Positions 1 to 7,059 of a DNA stretch of 64,000 bases are shown in pieces (position 1 is the first letter of the stretch; every line of letters starts with the position of its first letter). A program made the position numbers and the translations under genes. The DNA comes from a virus: IMG/VR virus record IMGVR_UViG_3300042398_001307, positions 24,250 through 88,249 of that record; one strand, 5' to 3'. The notes beneath the pieces were generated by a model that was not told the DNA's origin, searched no databases, and saw nothing but the letters and a program-made list of their open reading frames with translations.

Positions 1-315
1 TCATCCAAAGGAAGACCGAGTTCAAGAAAGGGGAAAAGTGGAGTAGTATCTGATGAAGCTAAATTAAAGATTTCGGCGGCGTTGAAAGGCATTTCAAAAC
101 CTTCAAAAATATTGTGTTGTCCATATTGTTTATCAGAGATTAAAGGTGCATCAAACGCTAAAAGATGGCATTTTGAAAATTGCAAAAAACACCCTAACTA
201 TATAAAACCGGTAGCATTACAAAAACCAATAATTCATTGTCCATTTTGTAATGCAGCCAGTTCTAATAGATTAAGTATGCAACGATGGCATTTTGAAAAT
301 TGCACAAATAAATAG
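1..315 (+). CDS. Homing endonuclease, C-terminal part (cut by window edge)
   Basis: The frame is open from the left edge to the TAA at 313-315, so the start lies outside the window. The first visible residues form a NUMOD3-like DNA-binding motif (GRP...KGK...SDEAKLKISAALKG). Two zinc-finger-like repeats follow, each CPxC ... RWHFENC, spaced about 35 residues. The same build (NUMOD3 then paired C..C..H..C repeats ending in YHGxxCK) ends the HNH endonuclease at 32.6 kb, so this is probably the tail of a related HNH or GIY-YIG homing endonuclease. The catalytic domain is not in view. It is one of few plus-strand genes here, as expected for a mobile gene. Confidence 0.7.
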   Translation, partial: SSKGRPSSRKGKSGVVSDEAKLKISAALKGISKPSKILCCPYCLSEIKGASNAKRWHFENCKKHPNYIKPVALQKPIIHCPFCNAASSNRLSMQRWHFENCTNK

Positions 316-324
316 TTTGGATAA

Positions 325-597
325 CTACTCACTGTTTTTAATTTTATCGAACAGTTCTTGTTGTTCTTTTTTATATCTACGATACTGGTATTCTAAAGTT
401 TTATATACAACAAAATATAAAAACATACCAATTGCATACATAACAACAAATATTGCCAATGGCAAAGCATACTCATTAGGTAAGAAAGCTAGTGACCATC
501 CTATAACCAGTACGATTATAGATAAAACTGTAATCCAGTTGGTATCTTTAAACAACCATTGTATAAAATACCATAGTTCTTTAATTTTGTGTTTCAT
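325..597 (-). CDS. Small two-helix membrane protein
   Basis: About 90 residues with two hydrophobic stretches (near residues 18-35 and 42-65) and a charged C-terminal amphipathic tail (RRYKKEQQELFDK), so probably an inner-membrane protein with both ends in the cytoplasm. I chose the ATG that overlaps the stop of the upstream YqeY-like gene (ATGA), which implies translational coupling. I do not recognise a family. Confidence 0.6.
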   Translation of the reverse strand: MKHKIKELWYFIQWLFKDTNWITVLSIIVLVIGWSLAFLPNEYALPLAIFVVMYAIGMFLYFVVYKTLEYQYRRYKKEQQELFDKIKNSE

Positions 598-1034
598 TCT
601 ATTGCCCAAGATAAAATAAGGTTATCAACAACAGTAGCGGCTAATTTACCATCGTATTGCCCTGCATATTGTGCTTTTAATGCCTTTATTGCAGCTGGCT
701 TACCACCTTCTTGAACATGTGGAATAATAAATGCTTCAATTTCTGCAGCAGTTAATTGTTTTGGCATGTAAACTTCAAGAATGCCTTTTTCAGTTTGATA
801 TAATGAAATATCAATACCTTTAGCAGTACCAACCGTAATACATTTGTCTAAATTCTTATCGAATTTCTTAATAACTGCAGAAACTTCGGCATCGGTTGAT
901 TCGCGTTTCCCATCATTCAACCCAACATTGGCAGCTTCGCTATATAAAGTAGTTAATAGAGAAATTGCAGTTTTTGCAGTACCTTCTTTTCGTAAGGCAA
1001 ATAAATCAGTTTTAATTTTAGCTAGTAATGTCAT
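594..1034 (-). CDS. YqeY / GatB-tail-like protein
   Basis: 146 residues matching the YqeY family, which resembles the C-terminal tRNA-binding domain of the GatB amidotransferase subunit. Visible traits are the N-terminal helix (LAKIKTDLFALRKEG), a central VIKKFDKNLDKC segment, the EVYMPKQLTAAEIEAFI motif typical of YqeY (yLP.qLs..El), and a DGKLAATVVDNLI tail. The family is linked to tRNA-dependent amidation and tRNA binding, which suits the phage tRNA array next door, but the role in phage is unknown. It overlaps both neighbours by a few bases, suggesting one operon. Confidence 0.7.
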   Translation of the reverse strand: MTLLAKIKTDLFALRKEGTAKTAISLLTTLYSEAANVGLNDGKRESTDAEVSAVIKKFDKNLDKCITVGTAKGIDISLYQTEKGILEVYMPKQLTAAEIEAFIIPHVQEGGKPAAIKALKAQYAGQYDGKLAATVVDNLILSWAIE

Positions 1035-1224
1035 TGTTTTTACCTTCTCTGTGTGTGTTGATCCAATTTACAGCTTCTTCAGCCAATGATGAATCTAGAT
1101 TCGCGCCGACTATTACATCGGAAATAATATTACCAATTTCTATTAAATCAGGTTGGTATAACCCACAACCATTTTCTAATAAAACTTCGTTAATTTTGTC
1201 AAGTGTTTGTTCTATATATGCCAT
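1018..1224 (-). CDS. Hypothetical small protein
   Basis: 68 residues from MAYIEQTLDKINEV to the stop overlapping the next gene. It is acidic and mostly helical, without a family I recognise. The start was placed after the terminator hairpin at 1239-1260 rather than at an upstream ATG inside the preceding gene. Confidence 0.55.
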   Translation of the reverse strand: MAYIEQTLDKINEVLLENGCGLYQPDLIEIGNIISDVIVGANLDSSLAEEAVNWINTHREGKNNDITS

Positions 1225-1238
1225 AATCTTTTTAAATG

Positions 1239-1260
1239 AAAAGGGGGCCGAAGCCCCCAG
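1239..1260 (-). terminator. Rho-independent terminator
   Basis: On the minus strand GGGGGC-TTCG-GCCCCC followed by TTTT, a 6-bp GC stem with a UUCG tetraloop. It lies directly behind the stop of the DUF2828-like gene. Confidence 0.9.
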
Positions 1261-1264
1261 TTGT

Positions 1265-2677
1265 TTAAACCGCGTATCGATCAACCATTACAGTTTTTAA
1301 CATGATACCTTCTGGTGTGAAGTCACTCATGTCTGCCGCCAATAATGCTTTAACAATAGCTGGGCTGAAGCCAGAAACCATAGCTGCACCTGATTTGTCA
1401 GATTTAACTGGTACATTGTCAGATGAATTAATGTTCCAGAACACAATTTGTGGAACAGTGTAACCTGCTGCCGCATATTTGCGTTCAATCATTTGAATTG
1501 CACTATCATCGTAATGACTGCAGCAATTAAATTGCATGTCAGACATTATCAACAACATTTCTGGCATTTCAGCTTGTGGAACATCAAACTTAGTTGCTAC
1601 ATCTAAAATTAAATCAAATGCAGCGTGTAAGTTGGTACTCATACCCCATGCAGATTTAACCATTTGAGTTGCTTTTTCTACAACGTTGCCGCGTAATGTC
1701 AACAATTCTGGTTTTTCATTAAACGTGATAAAAGTATCTTTAAATTTACCAGTGTTTTTATCAGCTAAGTATAAACCTAGTGATACTGCAACATCCATGC
1801 AAGTTACCTCTGATTTAGAAGTATGCCCACCTGCACGACAGGACATTGAGCCACTAACATCAACCAATGGTAAGATATTAGCATCACCAACAAAGTTTGG
1901 TAAAGCATCCCATTGTGCAACGATATGATCTTTTTCAGTTCTATCGAAGCCATAGCTACCAACACCTTTAAGAACATCGTATGGGAATACTGCACCAGCA
2001 TTTACTTTCACACCAGCTTCACCTTTTACCAAAGCTTGAACATATTCGGCAAACTTTGGAGTATGGCGGTTAAATGCTTTTTTATAGCGAGAACTTGCCA
2101 ATGATGGCACATGGTTAAAGTTAATGTTATCCCAGTCATTCGCACACATTTGAGTTTCAACAACAGAAGTTAAAGAAACTAAAGTTTTACGGTATTGTTT
2201 TGGACTCCAACCTAAAAACTTACGAAATTCAACTGCTACATCCCCTTTACGAGGTGTCCATTTAGCAGCTAACCCGTTGCCATCAGTCAGTGCATTTTTC
2301 AACATTGTGAAAGCTTCAGTTTTCATTTCTTGAGTTTTGAACACAAAAATGTCATCCCAACGGCCCAATTCAGGCACTTTAGATAATAATACTTTTGCAG
2401 CATCGATATCAACAGTTTCTAAATGAGCTAAAATGTCTCTGAAAACTTTACGTTCGCCAGAACCGCCGCGAGCATCACGTGCCCATAATGCAATACGCAT
2501 TGCCAAGTCTTTATCTTCAACATATGCTGCTGTAAAAGCAGGAATAATGTCTTTACCACGGCTTGCACCGACATTGTAGAAAAAATCTACAGCTTTGTTA
2601 GTGGTTGATTTACGTGCTTTCATACCATTTGTGGTACGAGCTTCTTGATTTTCTACTGCTTCTACGAATGTAGTCAT
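1265..2677 (-). CDS. DUF2828 / TROVE-vWA (Ro60-like) RNA-binding protein
   Basis: 470 residues. The N-terminal two thirds are an alpha-helical repeat region with ARGGSGERKVFRDILAHL and ELGRWDDI, characteristic of DUF2828 and related TROVE/Ro60 proteins. The C-terminal third is a von Willebrand A domain with an intact MIDAS motif (DVSGSM, about residue 275). Ro60 and its bacterial homologue bind misfolded or Y RNAs and tRNA-like modules and take part in RNA quality control. Here it sits beside an array of tRNAs and odd tRNA-like RNAs, which makes an RNA partner attractive; that is inference. It has its own promoter (2744-2771) and terminator (1239-1260). Confidence 0.75.
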   Translation of the reverse strand: MTTFVEAVENQEARTTNGMKARKSTTNKAVDFFYNVGASRGKDIIPAFTAAYVEDKDLAMRIALWARDARGGSGERKVFRDILAHLETVDIDAAKVLLSKVPELGRWDDIFVFKTQEMKTEAFTMLKNALTDGNGLAAKWTPRKGDVAVEFRKFLGWSPKQYRKTLVSLTSVVETQMCANDWDNINFNHVPSLASSRYKKAFNRHTPKFAEYVQALVKGEAGVKVNAGAVFPYDVLKGVGSYGFDRTEKDHIVAQWDALPNFVGDANILPLVDVSGSMSCRAGGHTSKSEVTCMDVAVSLGLYLADKNTGKFKDTFITFNEKPELLTLRGNVVEKATQMVKSAWGMSTNLHAAFDLILDVATKFDVPQAEMPEMLLIMSDMQFNCCSHYDDSAIQMIERKYAAAGYTVPQIVFWNINSSDNVPVKSDKSGAAMVSGFSPAIVKALLAADMSDFTPEGIMLKTVMVDRYAV

Positions 2678-2743
2678 TGTGTTATCTCCTATGTCAGGTT
2701 AGTGTGTTAATTTGGTTTGCTGTTTACTAAACTATAAGTGTGT

Positions 2744-2771
2744 ATTATAGCAGATTTAATTTGTTTGTCAA
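2744..2771 (-). promoter_or_regulatory. sigma70-type promoter
   Basis: TTGACA, 16 bp, TATAAT on the minus strand, about 65 bp upstream of the DUF2828-like start. It lies inside the 3' end of the next upstream gene. Confidence 0.85.
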
Positions 2772-3044
2772 GTTTTTTATTGAAGCTGCAACCATGTCTT
2801 TAATATAATCATCGTAATCATCTGGGTGAACATATTCATCCCGTCCATCAACAGTCATCCAGTATCGATAATCATCCAACGGAAATACGCATGTTTCTTG
2901 AAGTTCATGGGCATAAATTGTTGTAGCATTGCTGAGGACTGCCCCTAATTCATATTCATCATTCATATTCAATCTCAATATAAATATCATGTCATATGGT
3001 CTCTTAGGTCTTACTACTGCGAATTCAGTATATTTTGGGATCAT
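2745..3044 (-). CDS. Hypothetical protein
   Basis: 99 residues from MIPKYTEFAVVRPKRPYD, acidic, with a VHPDDYDDYIKDMV segment. The ATG overlaps the stop of the upstream gene (ATGA), indicating coupling. No family recognised. The promoter of the downstream DUF2828-like gene is embedded in its last codons. Confidence 0.6.
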   Translation of the reverse strand: MIPKYTEFAVVRPKRPYDMIFILRLNMNDEYELGAVLSNATTIYAHELQETCVFPLDDYRYWMTVDGRDEYVHPDDYDDYIKDMVAASIKNLTNKLNLL

Positions 3045-3229
3045 AAATTTAATAAAAACCAAGTTGCATGTGCGTCATCGTTAAAAGTTATTTGATACTT
3101 ATCAATAATTTTAGATTTCTTACCTTTGTATACTTCTTTAACATAAGAATATGAAGAATAATAACCACACTCAGTTGCTTTTTCAATCAACAAAAAATTT
3201 TGGTCAAGTGTAATAGTAATAGTTTTCAT
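3041..3229 (-). CDS. Hypothetical small protein
   Basis: 62 residues from MKTITITLDQNFLLIEKATE. I chose this ATG because longer starts would run into the ncRNA cassette at 3248-3466. No recognisable family. Confidence 0.55.
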   Translation of the reverse strand: MKTITITLDQNFLLIEKATECGYYSSYSYVKEVYKGKKSKIIDKYQITFNDDAHATWFLLNL

Positions 3230-3247
3230 AGTAATTATCAAGTTAAA

Positions 3248-3466
3248 CAGGATGGCCGGAAGGATGTATTTTATTTTCTGGTTGTCATCTACCACTTGGG
3301 GACTTGATCCACAACCCTATCTGATTTAGTCTAATCAGCAAACATTCATTTTCTAATGACAATATCTATCTTTCGCGTTAGAAGCTATCTAGATTTCTTC
3401 TAGAAATATCCGATTGATGTAAACATCACCGGAGAATAGGTTGTAATATGCAGAAACCATCCTAAA
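3248..3466 (-). ncRNA. Candidate P1/CAGCA-type cassette (divergent, long)
   Basis: On the minus strand a TTTTTTAGGATGG leader pairs with a CCATCCTG trailer 200 nt later, the same end helix as the tRNA-array cassettes. The internal motif is CTGCA instead of CAGCA. The interior has a T-arm-like ATCAAGT loop with weak pairing, but I cannot fold a tRNA. This is the least certain member of the family. Confidence 0.4.
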
Positions 3467-3474
3467 AAAGTAAC

Positions 3475-3584
3475 AGGCTAGTGTTTGTTGAAGGTTTATA
3501 CTGGCTCTTCCTTCCAGTTCGACTAGCAGTATGTTCGCCAGTCCATCCATTATAATAAATTGGATTGCTGTATCTAGCCTAAAT
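3475..3584 (-). ncRNA. P1/CAGCA cassette, no clear tRNA inside
   Basis: Minus strand: TTTAGGCTAG then ATACAGCA at the 5' end and CTAGCCTG at the 3' end, a perfect 7-bp AGGCTAG/CTAGCCT helix. The inside can form an ATCCA/TGGAT hairpin and an ACTGGC/GCCAGT stem. A frame of 79 codons crosses it (3389-3628) but spans two such cassettes, so I treat it as chance. Confidence 0.55.
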
Positions 3585-3589
3585 ATTAG

Positions 3590-3685
3590 CGGAATAGGGG
3601 TTGCCATTTGTTTCGCTTCTAATAGCAAAGAAGTGTTTCTGGAGCGGGTATTAGCCGCGAAATTGTTGCTGTATCTATTCCCAAA
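3590..3685 (-). ncRNA. P1/CAGCA cassette with anticodon-arm-like hairpin
   Basis: Minus strand: TTTGGGAATAG then ATACAGCA, closing with CTATTCC (7-bp helix). The inside holds GCGG-CTAATAC-CCGC, a 4-bp stem with a 7-nt loop like an anticodon arm. It resembles the tRNA-Tyr arm GCGG-CTGTAAC-CCGC at 15.8 kb. A TTTCGC/GCGAAA stem encloses it. Confidence 0.5.
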
Positions 3686-3689
3686 TTTG

Positions 3690-3977
3690 TTATTCTAAGA
3701 TACCAATGATATCGTGTTCATGCATTACAATATAATCAATACCGTCTACTTTAATTTCAATACCAGTGCCTTTTGCATATAACACGGTATCACCAACTTT
3801 GACGAGCATAGGTCTTGTTTGACCATTATCAAGTTGTTTTCCATCACCAACTGCAAAAACTTTACCGGTTACTGATTTTTCAGTAACATCACTAGCAATT
3901 ATTAATCCAGATGCAGTAGTTTTCTTGTCAGTGTTTTTTTCAACCATAACTCTATCATTTAACACTTGTAAAGTCAT
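3690..3977 (-). CDS. groES: Co-chaperonin GroES (Hsp10)
   Basis: 95 residues, the usual GroES length. Visible are the N-terminal LNDRVMVEK strand, the mobile-loop region (TDKKTTASGLIIASD, with GLII as the GroEL-binding tripeptide region), the GDxVLYAKGTG barrel motif and a C-terminal DIIGILE strand. It would cap a GroEL ring; the phage also encodes GroEL at 34.3 kb. It overlaps the parvulin gene by one base, so the two are co-transcribed folding factors. Confidence 0.93.
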   Translation of the reverse strand: MTLQVLNDRVMVEKNTDKKTTASGLIIASDVTEKSVTGKVFAVGDGKQLDNGQTRPMLVKVGDTVLYAKGTGIEIKVDGIDYIVMHEHDIIGILE

Positions 3978-4249
3978 TATTCAGTCCTATTGATAATATG
4001 ATACCCAAATTGTGTTTGTACTGGTTCACTTAGATCACCAATTGCTAATCCAAATGAAACATCTTCAAATGGTTGAACCATTTGGCCACGGCGAAATGAT
4101 CCAAGATCACCACCATTTTTTCCACTAGGGCATTTACTATGCGATCTTGCTAGTAATTCAAAATCCTCGCCTTCATTGATTTGTTTAATCAAATTTTGTG
4201 CTTCATCTAGTGATCCTACTAAAATATGTCTTGCTCTTACTGTTGTCAT
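3977..4249 (-). CDS. Parvulin-type peptidyl-prolyl isomerase
   Basis: 90 residues forming one complete parvulin (PpiC) domain: RARHILV start, FELLARSHSKCPS, GGDLGSFRRGQMV, and QTQFGYHII end. There is no signal peptide, so it acts in the cytoplasm. It precedes groES in the same transcript. Parvulins catalyse cis-trans isomerisation of peptidyl-prolyl bonds. Confidence 0.9.
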   Translation of the reverse strand: MTTVRARHILVGSLDEAQNLIKQINEGEDFELLARSHSKCPSGKNGGDLGSFRRGQMVQPFEDVSFGLAIGDLSEPVQTQFGYHIINRTE

Positions 4250-4273
4250 ACATTCCTTTATTGTTAAATCAAA

Positions 4274-4390
4274 ACAGGATACGTGTTTTTAGCCTGGCGC
4301 TCTCCCATCTGAGCTACATTTCTATTGAAATGGTAGGACTTGAACCTACGACATCTAGGGTATATAAACTTGCTGAATGTATCCTAAAAA
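4274..4390 (-). tRNA. Permuted tRNA cassette A (possibly Ile, anticodon uncertain)
   Basis: Minus strand order: AGGATAC leader, ATTCAGCA, anticodon-stem 3' strand (CCTAG), T arm (GTAGG-TTCAAGT-CCTAC), acceptor hairpin CATTTC-AATA-GAAATG, D arm (GCTC/GAGC), anticodon-stem 5' strand (CCAGG), AAAAAC, GTATCCTG trailer. The 3' half thus precedes the 5' half. The acceptor is closed by four bases and one anticodon-stem pair is mismatched, so it may be decaying. Joining at 33/34 would give anticodon TAT. Confidence 0.65.
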
Positions 4391-4394
4391 TTAG

Positions 4395-4498
4395 CAGGGT
4401 CACTGTATTATACTGGCATACAACCATTATACTTCTAGACGGAATCGAACCGTTCCACCAGTTTGGCTTAATATAAAATGCTGAACTGACCCTAAATT
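4395..4498 (-). tRNA. Permuted tRNA cassette B (Gly-GCC, acceptor lost)
   Basis: End helix AGGGTCA/TGACCCT with GTTCAGCA. The interior is in permuted order: GCCAA-ACTGG, T arm, then a Gly-like D arm (GTATAATGG), CCAGT-AT. Joining between positions 33 and 34 restores a perfect CCAGT/ACTGG stem and the loop ATGCCAA (Gly-GCC). Only six bases lie between the T and D arms, so no normal acceptor stem can form. It begins right behind the CCA of the initiator-like tRNA. Confidence 0.7.
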
Positions 4499-4573
4499 TG
4501 GAAGCGGGAGTTGGATTTGAACCAACGACCTCTGGGTTATGAGCCCAGCCATCTACCACTGATATACCCCGCG
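4499..4573 (-). tRNA. tRNA-Met(CAT), initiator-like
   Basis: Anticodon loop CTCATAA on a stem with three consecutive G-C pairs at 29-31/39-41, plus an unpaired 1-72 position (C-U). Both are hallmarks of bacterial initiator tRNA. CCA is encoded. Confidence 0.85.
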
Positions 4574-4587
4574 ATAATTCTTGTTAT

Positions 4588-4655
4588 AACTGATACTATA
4601 GTAGATGTATATTTGATCTATGATCGCTATTATTATATGTAATAGCATCAGTTAT
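4588..4655 (-). ncRNA. Structured leader RNA before the initiator-like tRNA
   Basis: Minus strand ATAACTGAT ... ATCAGTTAT closes a domain holding a GCTATTA/TAATAGC hairpin with a 7-nt loop and a GATC-ATA-GATC hairpin. It begins just after the promoter at 4663-4691. The function is unknown. Confidence 0.5.
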
Positions 4656-4662
4656 TTTTAGT

Positions 4663-4691
4663 AGTATACTTGATAATATTTTAGTTGTCAA
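4663..4691 (-). promoter_or_regulatory. sigma70-type promoter
   Basis: TTGACA, 17 bp, TATACT on the minus strand, reading into the leader RNA and the initiator-like tRNA. Confidence 0.85.
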
Positions 4692-4701
4692 GTATTTAAA
4701 A

Positions 4702-4759
4702 CAGGCTCATTTTTTCTTGTTTGCAATAAGATTATGTTATGCTGAATTGAGCCTAAAAT
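4702..4759 (-). ncRNA. Minimal P1/CAGCA cassette C with Cys-GCA anticodon arm
   Basis: End helix AGGCTCA/TGAGCCT, ATTCAGCA, then only a hairpin TCTTA-TTGCAAA-CAAGA: an anticodon arm (loop with U33 and anticodon GCA) with an A-C mismatch at 31-39. No T, D or acceptor arm. It starts one base behind the CCA of tRNA-Gly. Confidence 0.6.
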
Positions 4760-4760
4760 T

Positions 4761-4834
4761 TGGAGCGGACTACGAGATTCGAACTCGTTTAGCTAGCTTG
4801 GAAGGCTAGAGCACAACCCATATGCCAAGTCCGC
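4761..4834 (-). tRNA. tRNA-Gly(TCC)
   Basis: Complete cloverleaf: acceptor GCGGACT/AGTCCGC, anticodon stem CTAGC/GCTAG with loop CTTCCAA, T loop TTCGAAT, CCA encoded. Confidence 0.95.
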
Positions 4835-4843
4835 AATGTTTAA

Positions 4844-4902
4844 CAGGATACGTTTTATTTCACCAATTGAAAGTTTTGTATTTGCTGAATGTATCCTAAA
4901 AC
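4844..4902 (-). ncRNA. Minimal P1/CAGCA cassette D
   Basis: End helix AGGATAC/GTATCCT with ATTCAGCA. The interior is one hairpin TTTCA/TGAAA with a 5-nt loop. I see no clear anticodon loop in this copy. Confidence 0.55.
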
Positions 4903-4903
4903 T

Positions 4904-4979
<76 letters not shown>

Positions 4980-4987
4980 ATTATTCT

Positions 4988-5128
4988 TTAAACTTTGTGT
5001 TTAGTGCCACACACTGTACAAGTGGCGTTAACTTTTTTGAAATCAAGGTTCATTACTCGCATACCTTTTCCGTATGTTTTGTCTTGAAATTCATGATTAC
5101 AATTGCATTTCTTTACTTCTACAGCCAT
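4988..5128 (-). CDS. Small zinc-ribbon protein
   Basis: 46 residues with CNC near the N-terminus and CTVCGTKH near the C-terminus, which together could bind one zinc. The start MAVEVKKCNC overlaps the stop of the upstream gene (TAATG), so translation is coupled. The function is unknown; such tiny zinc-ribbon proteins are common in large phages. Confidence 0.7.
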   Translation of the reverse strand: MAVEVKKCNCNHEFQDKTYGKGMRVMNLDFKKVNATCTVCGTKHKV

Positions 5129-5307
5129 TAGGCACCTCTTTTAATAAGAATGTTAATACGATTTTGATATTTACGTTTATCACGTGGTCTAACAGTTTTT
5201 TCAACTAGTTCTTGTAATTTAGCTAAACTAAAATTACCAATTCTAACTCTACCATTTTTAGTTTGATTAGGGTTAGCTTTTCTGTTTCCTTTACTAATAG
5301 TTGCCAT
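5128..5307 (-). CDS. Small basic protein
   Basis: 59 residues, strongly basic (KGNRKANPNQ, RPRDKRKYQNR), without cysteines. It is first gene behind the promoter at 5319-5347 and coupled to the zinc-ribbon gene. The charge suggests nucleic-acid binding, but no family is recognised. Confidence 0.65.
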   Translation of the reverse strand: MATISKGNRKANPNQTKNGRVRIGNFSLAKLQELVEKTVRPRDKRKYQNRINILIKRGA

Positions 5308-5318
5308 TTGATGTCCTT

Positions 5319-5347
5319 ATTATACTATTACTTATTGTTGCTGTCAA
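5319..5347 (-). promoter_or_regulatory. sigma70-type promoter
   Basis: TTGACA, 17 bp, TATAAT on the minus strand, 12 bp before the start of the 59-residue gene. It overlaps the end of the upstream ORF. Confidence 0.85.
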
Positions 5348-5609
5348 GTGTTTTTATATTTTCTTCGATAAATTTAATTGCTTCATCGACTGGTAATTCA
5401 CCCACTTCTACATGAAATACATTTCTGTCTTGTGCATGAGCACCATGTGAATTAAATGCTACCTTTGGCAATTCTTTATCGTTGGTTGTACCTAACACTT
5501 CTTCAACAACTTCCTTTTTCTTACCGAAAATTGCATCCCAGTTATCTGCAAACTTCTGCCTGTTAACTGGTCTAGCTGCACTTCCTTTGCCGCCATGCCA
5601 TCCTGCCAT
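5328..5609 (-). CDS. Conserved-type small phage protein
   Basis: 93 residues beginning MAGWHGGKGSAARPVN and KFADNWDAIFGKK. The N-terminal glycine- and tryptophan-rich stretch followed by NWDxIFG looks like a small protein seen in many myoviruses, from memory only. Function unknown. The promoter for the next operon lies in its last codons. Confidence 0.65.
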   Translation of the reverse strand: MAGWHGGKGSAARPVNRQKFADNWDAIFGKKKEVVEEVLGTTNDKELPKVAFNSHGAHAQDRNVFHVEVGELPVDEAIKFIEENIKTLDSNNK

Positions 5610-5619
5610 TGTATCTCCG

Positions 5620-5799
5620 TTACATTTTTGTTGCCAATATAGTTTTGGCTAATTCTTTTGTTGCGATTAAATCATTCTGACTAAATGAACTTTTAATCTT
5701 TTCTGAAAATTCAATTCTTTCTTCTATTGTCATTAATCTATAAATTATTTTTATCAATTCATAATCAAATTCAGTTGGTTCTTCTAAATTTTCAAACAT
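5620..5799 (-). CDS. Hypothetical small acidic protein
   Basis: 59 residues, MFENLEEPTEFDYELIKIIY..., helical and acidic. It ends ten bases before the next start, so the genes are probably co-transcribed. No family recognised. Confidence 0.6.
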   Translation of the reverse strand: MFENLEEPTEFDYELIKIIYRLMTIEERIEFSEKIKSSFSQNDLIATKELAKTILATKM

Positions 5800-5821
5800 A
5801 ATAATTATCTAGTCAGTGTGT

Positions 5822-6154
5822 TTAAATTTCAGGTTGAGTTTTTATAAATCGATCAATATTTTGAATCATCAATTGTTTCAACCTAACTTTATCATATTCA
5901 GGTTCTTTTAAACATTCTGGAAGTGTTAGCCTGAATAAAGTTTCTTTTTCTTCATCATATATGGATAATGCCCATATCTGTGTTCCACAGAATCCACTAG
6001 CAGCTAATAATATCATTTGCCACCCATCACCTTTAATAAAACTATGGGTGCGTTGCAATCGTGGTCCAACATTTGTTTTCAGAAAATCAAAAGTATTAGC
6101 TAATCTATTTTGATAATCTTCACCATAAGAATTGTTTCCGTGTATTACTAGCAT
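5822..6154 (-). CDS. Hypothetical protein
   Basis: 110 residues from MLVIHGNNSYGEDYQNR. The longer in-frame start would overlap tRNA-Ala, so I use this ATG. It has a hydrophobic core segment MILLAASGFCGTQIWALSIYD and a basic C-terminal region. No family recognised. Confidence 0.6.
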   Translation of the reverse strand: MLVIHGNNSYGEDYQNRLANTFDFLKTNVGPRLQRTHSFIKGDGWQMILLAASGFCGTQIWALSIYDEEKETLFRLTLPECLKEPEYDKVRLKQLMIQNIDRFIKTQPEI

Positions 6155-6174
6155 TTGTGCCTCTGTGTTAAAAT

Positions 6175-6248
6175 TGGTGGAGACTAGGAGAGTTGAACTC
6201 CTGATAACGCCGTGCAAGGGCGTGGTTATACCATTTAACTAAATCCCC
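6175..6248 (-). tRNA. tRNA-Ala(TGC)
   Basis: Anticodon arm ACGCC-CTTGCAC-GGCGT, T arm AGGAG-TTCAACT-CTCCT, acceptor GGGGATT/AGTCTCC with two wobble pairs, CCA encoded. Confidence 0.9.
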
Positions 6249-6251
6249 GGT

Positions 6252-6905
6252 TTATTTTAATTTTCGTCCCTTAACCCATCCTTCTGGTATTGGACTATTC
6301 TTTTGTATCTTTATATTTTTGTTAAGTTCTGCATTATGAATCCACATAGTTCCGTATTGAGAATTCTTTTCACCTGATTGTGAAATTGAACTTAACATAC
6401 CTATTTTTCTCTTTGCTTCATCTGAATGAGTTTTACCAAAAAAAGTGCCTGGTTTATTGCTATACTCTTTCTTTTTTATATCACTAATGGTTTTAGAGTA
6501 TTGTTGTTTGAATTCGTTATCTTCACGCAACTTTTTATGAAATGCATCAGAAGCTTTTTTCAGTGATGATAAAACTCTTGGATTATTTTTCCTACAATAT
6601 CTATTGAAGCCAGATGAATTTACATAATCGAACCCACCATGACCACCTTCTTTAATATTATACGTATCATTCCTACGGATAAAATCTTCTGTAACTAATT
6701 CTCTCTCCAATTCATACATTTGGTCTGAATTGTCAAATACTTGTAAAATGTCTTTTGTAAAATTATCAATACCATACTTACCAATAGCATGTTTAATGTA
6801 TTTTCCAGAACCCATATAACCATCATTTATATCTTTGGTTTTGTGAACACCAATATAAATTTTACCATTTGTATTGTTTGTTATTTTATAAACTATATAT
6901 TTCAT
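6252..6905 (-). CDS. GIY-YIG homing endonuclease with NUMOD3 motif
   Basis: About 217 residues. The GIY-YIG core is at the N-terminus (YIVYKITN ... KIYIGVHKTK), followed by the conserved GYMGSGKYIKHAI and an E-rich VTEDFI segment. The C-terminal half has NUMOD3-type GKTHSDEAKRKIG DNA-binding repeats and a GWVKGRK tail. These enzymes cut a target DNA and spread by recombination. It stands free between tRNA-Ala and tRNA-Asn, as Seg-type endonucleases do in T4-like phages. I chose MKYIVYK as start; an upstream ATG is possible. A paralogue lies at 8636-9247. Confidence 0.92.
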   Translation of the reverse strand: MKYIVYKITNNTNGKIYIGVHKTKDINDGYMGSGKYIKHAIGKYGIDNFTKDILQVFDNSDQMYELERELVTEDFIRRNDTYNIKEGGHGGFDYVNSSGFNRYCRKNNPRVLSSLKKASDAFHKKLREDNEFKQQYSKTISDIKKKEYSNKPGTFFGKTHSDEAKRKIGMLSSISQSGEKNSQYGTMWIHNAELNKNIKIQKNSPIPEGWVKGRKLK

Positions 6906-6948
6906 AGTATTATTTAGCAAAGTTCGAGACTTACCTTCGAACTTAAAA

Positions 6949-7053
6949 TACTATTTGCTCCACCCGCGCGACTCGAACACGCATACGGTTTCCCGATTAC
7001 AACTGATTAACAGTCAGTCCTCTTACCATTAGAGTAGGGTGGAGCAAATAGTA
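6949..7053. repeat. 17-bp inverted repeat flanking and including the tRNA-Asn acceptor
   Basis: Positions 6949-6965 and 7037-7053 are perfect reverse complements. The acceptor stem of tRNA-Asn is extended by ten further base pairs of leader and trailer. This would form a long helix in the precursor and may direct processing. Confidence 0.85.
6958..7043 (-). tRNA. tRNA-Asn(GTT) with long variable arm
   Basis: Anticodon arm ACTGA-CTGTTAA-TCAGT, D stem CTCT/AGAG, T loop TTCGAGT. The variable region is about 20 nt and contains CGG-GAAA-CCG, which normal tRNA-Asn lacks. CCA is not encoded. Confidence 0.8.
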
Positions 7054-7059
7054 CTTATA

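Noticed and set aside
3389-3628. 79-codon frame on the minus strand
   Set aside because: It runs across two P1/CAGCA cassettes, has no ribosome site, and its codons look like accidental translation of RNA structure.
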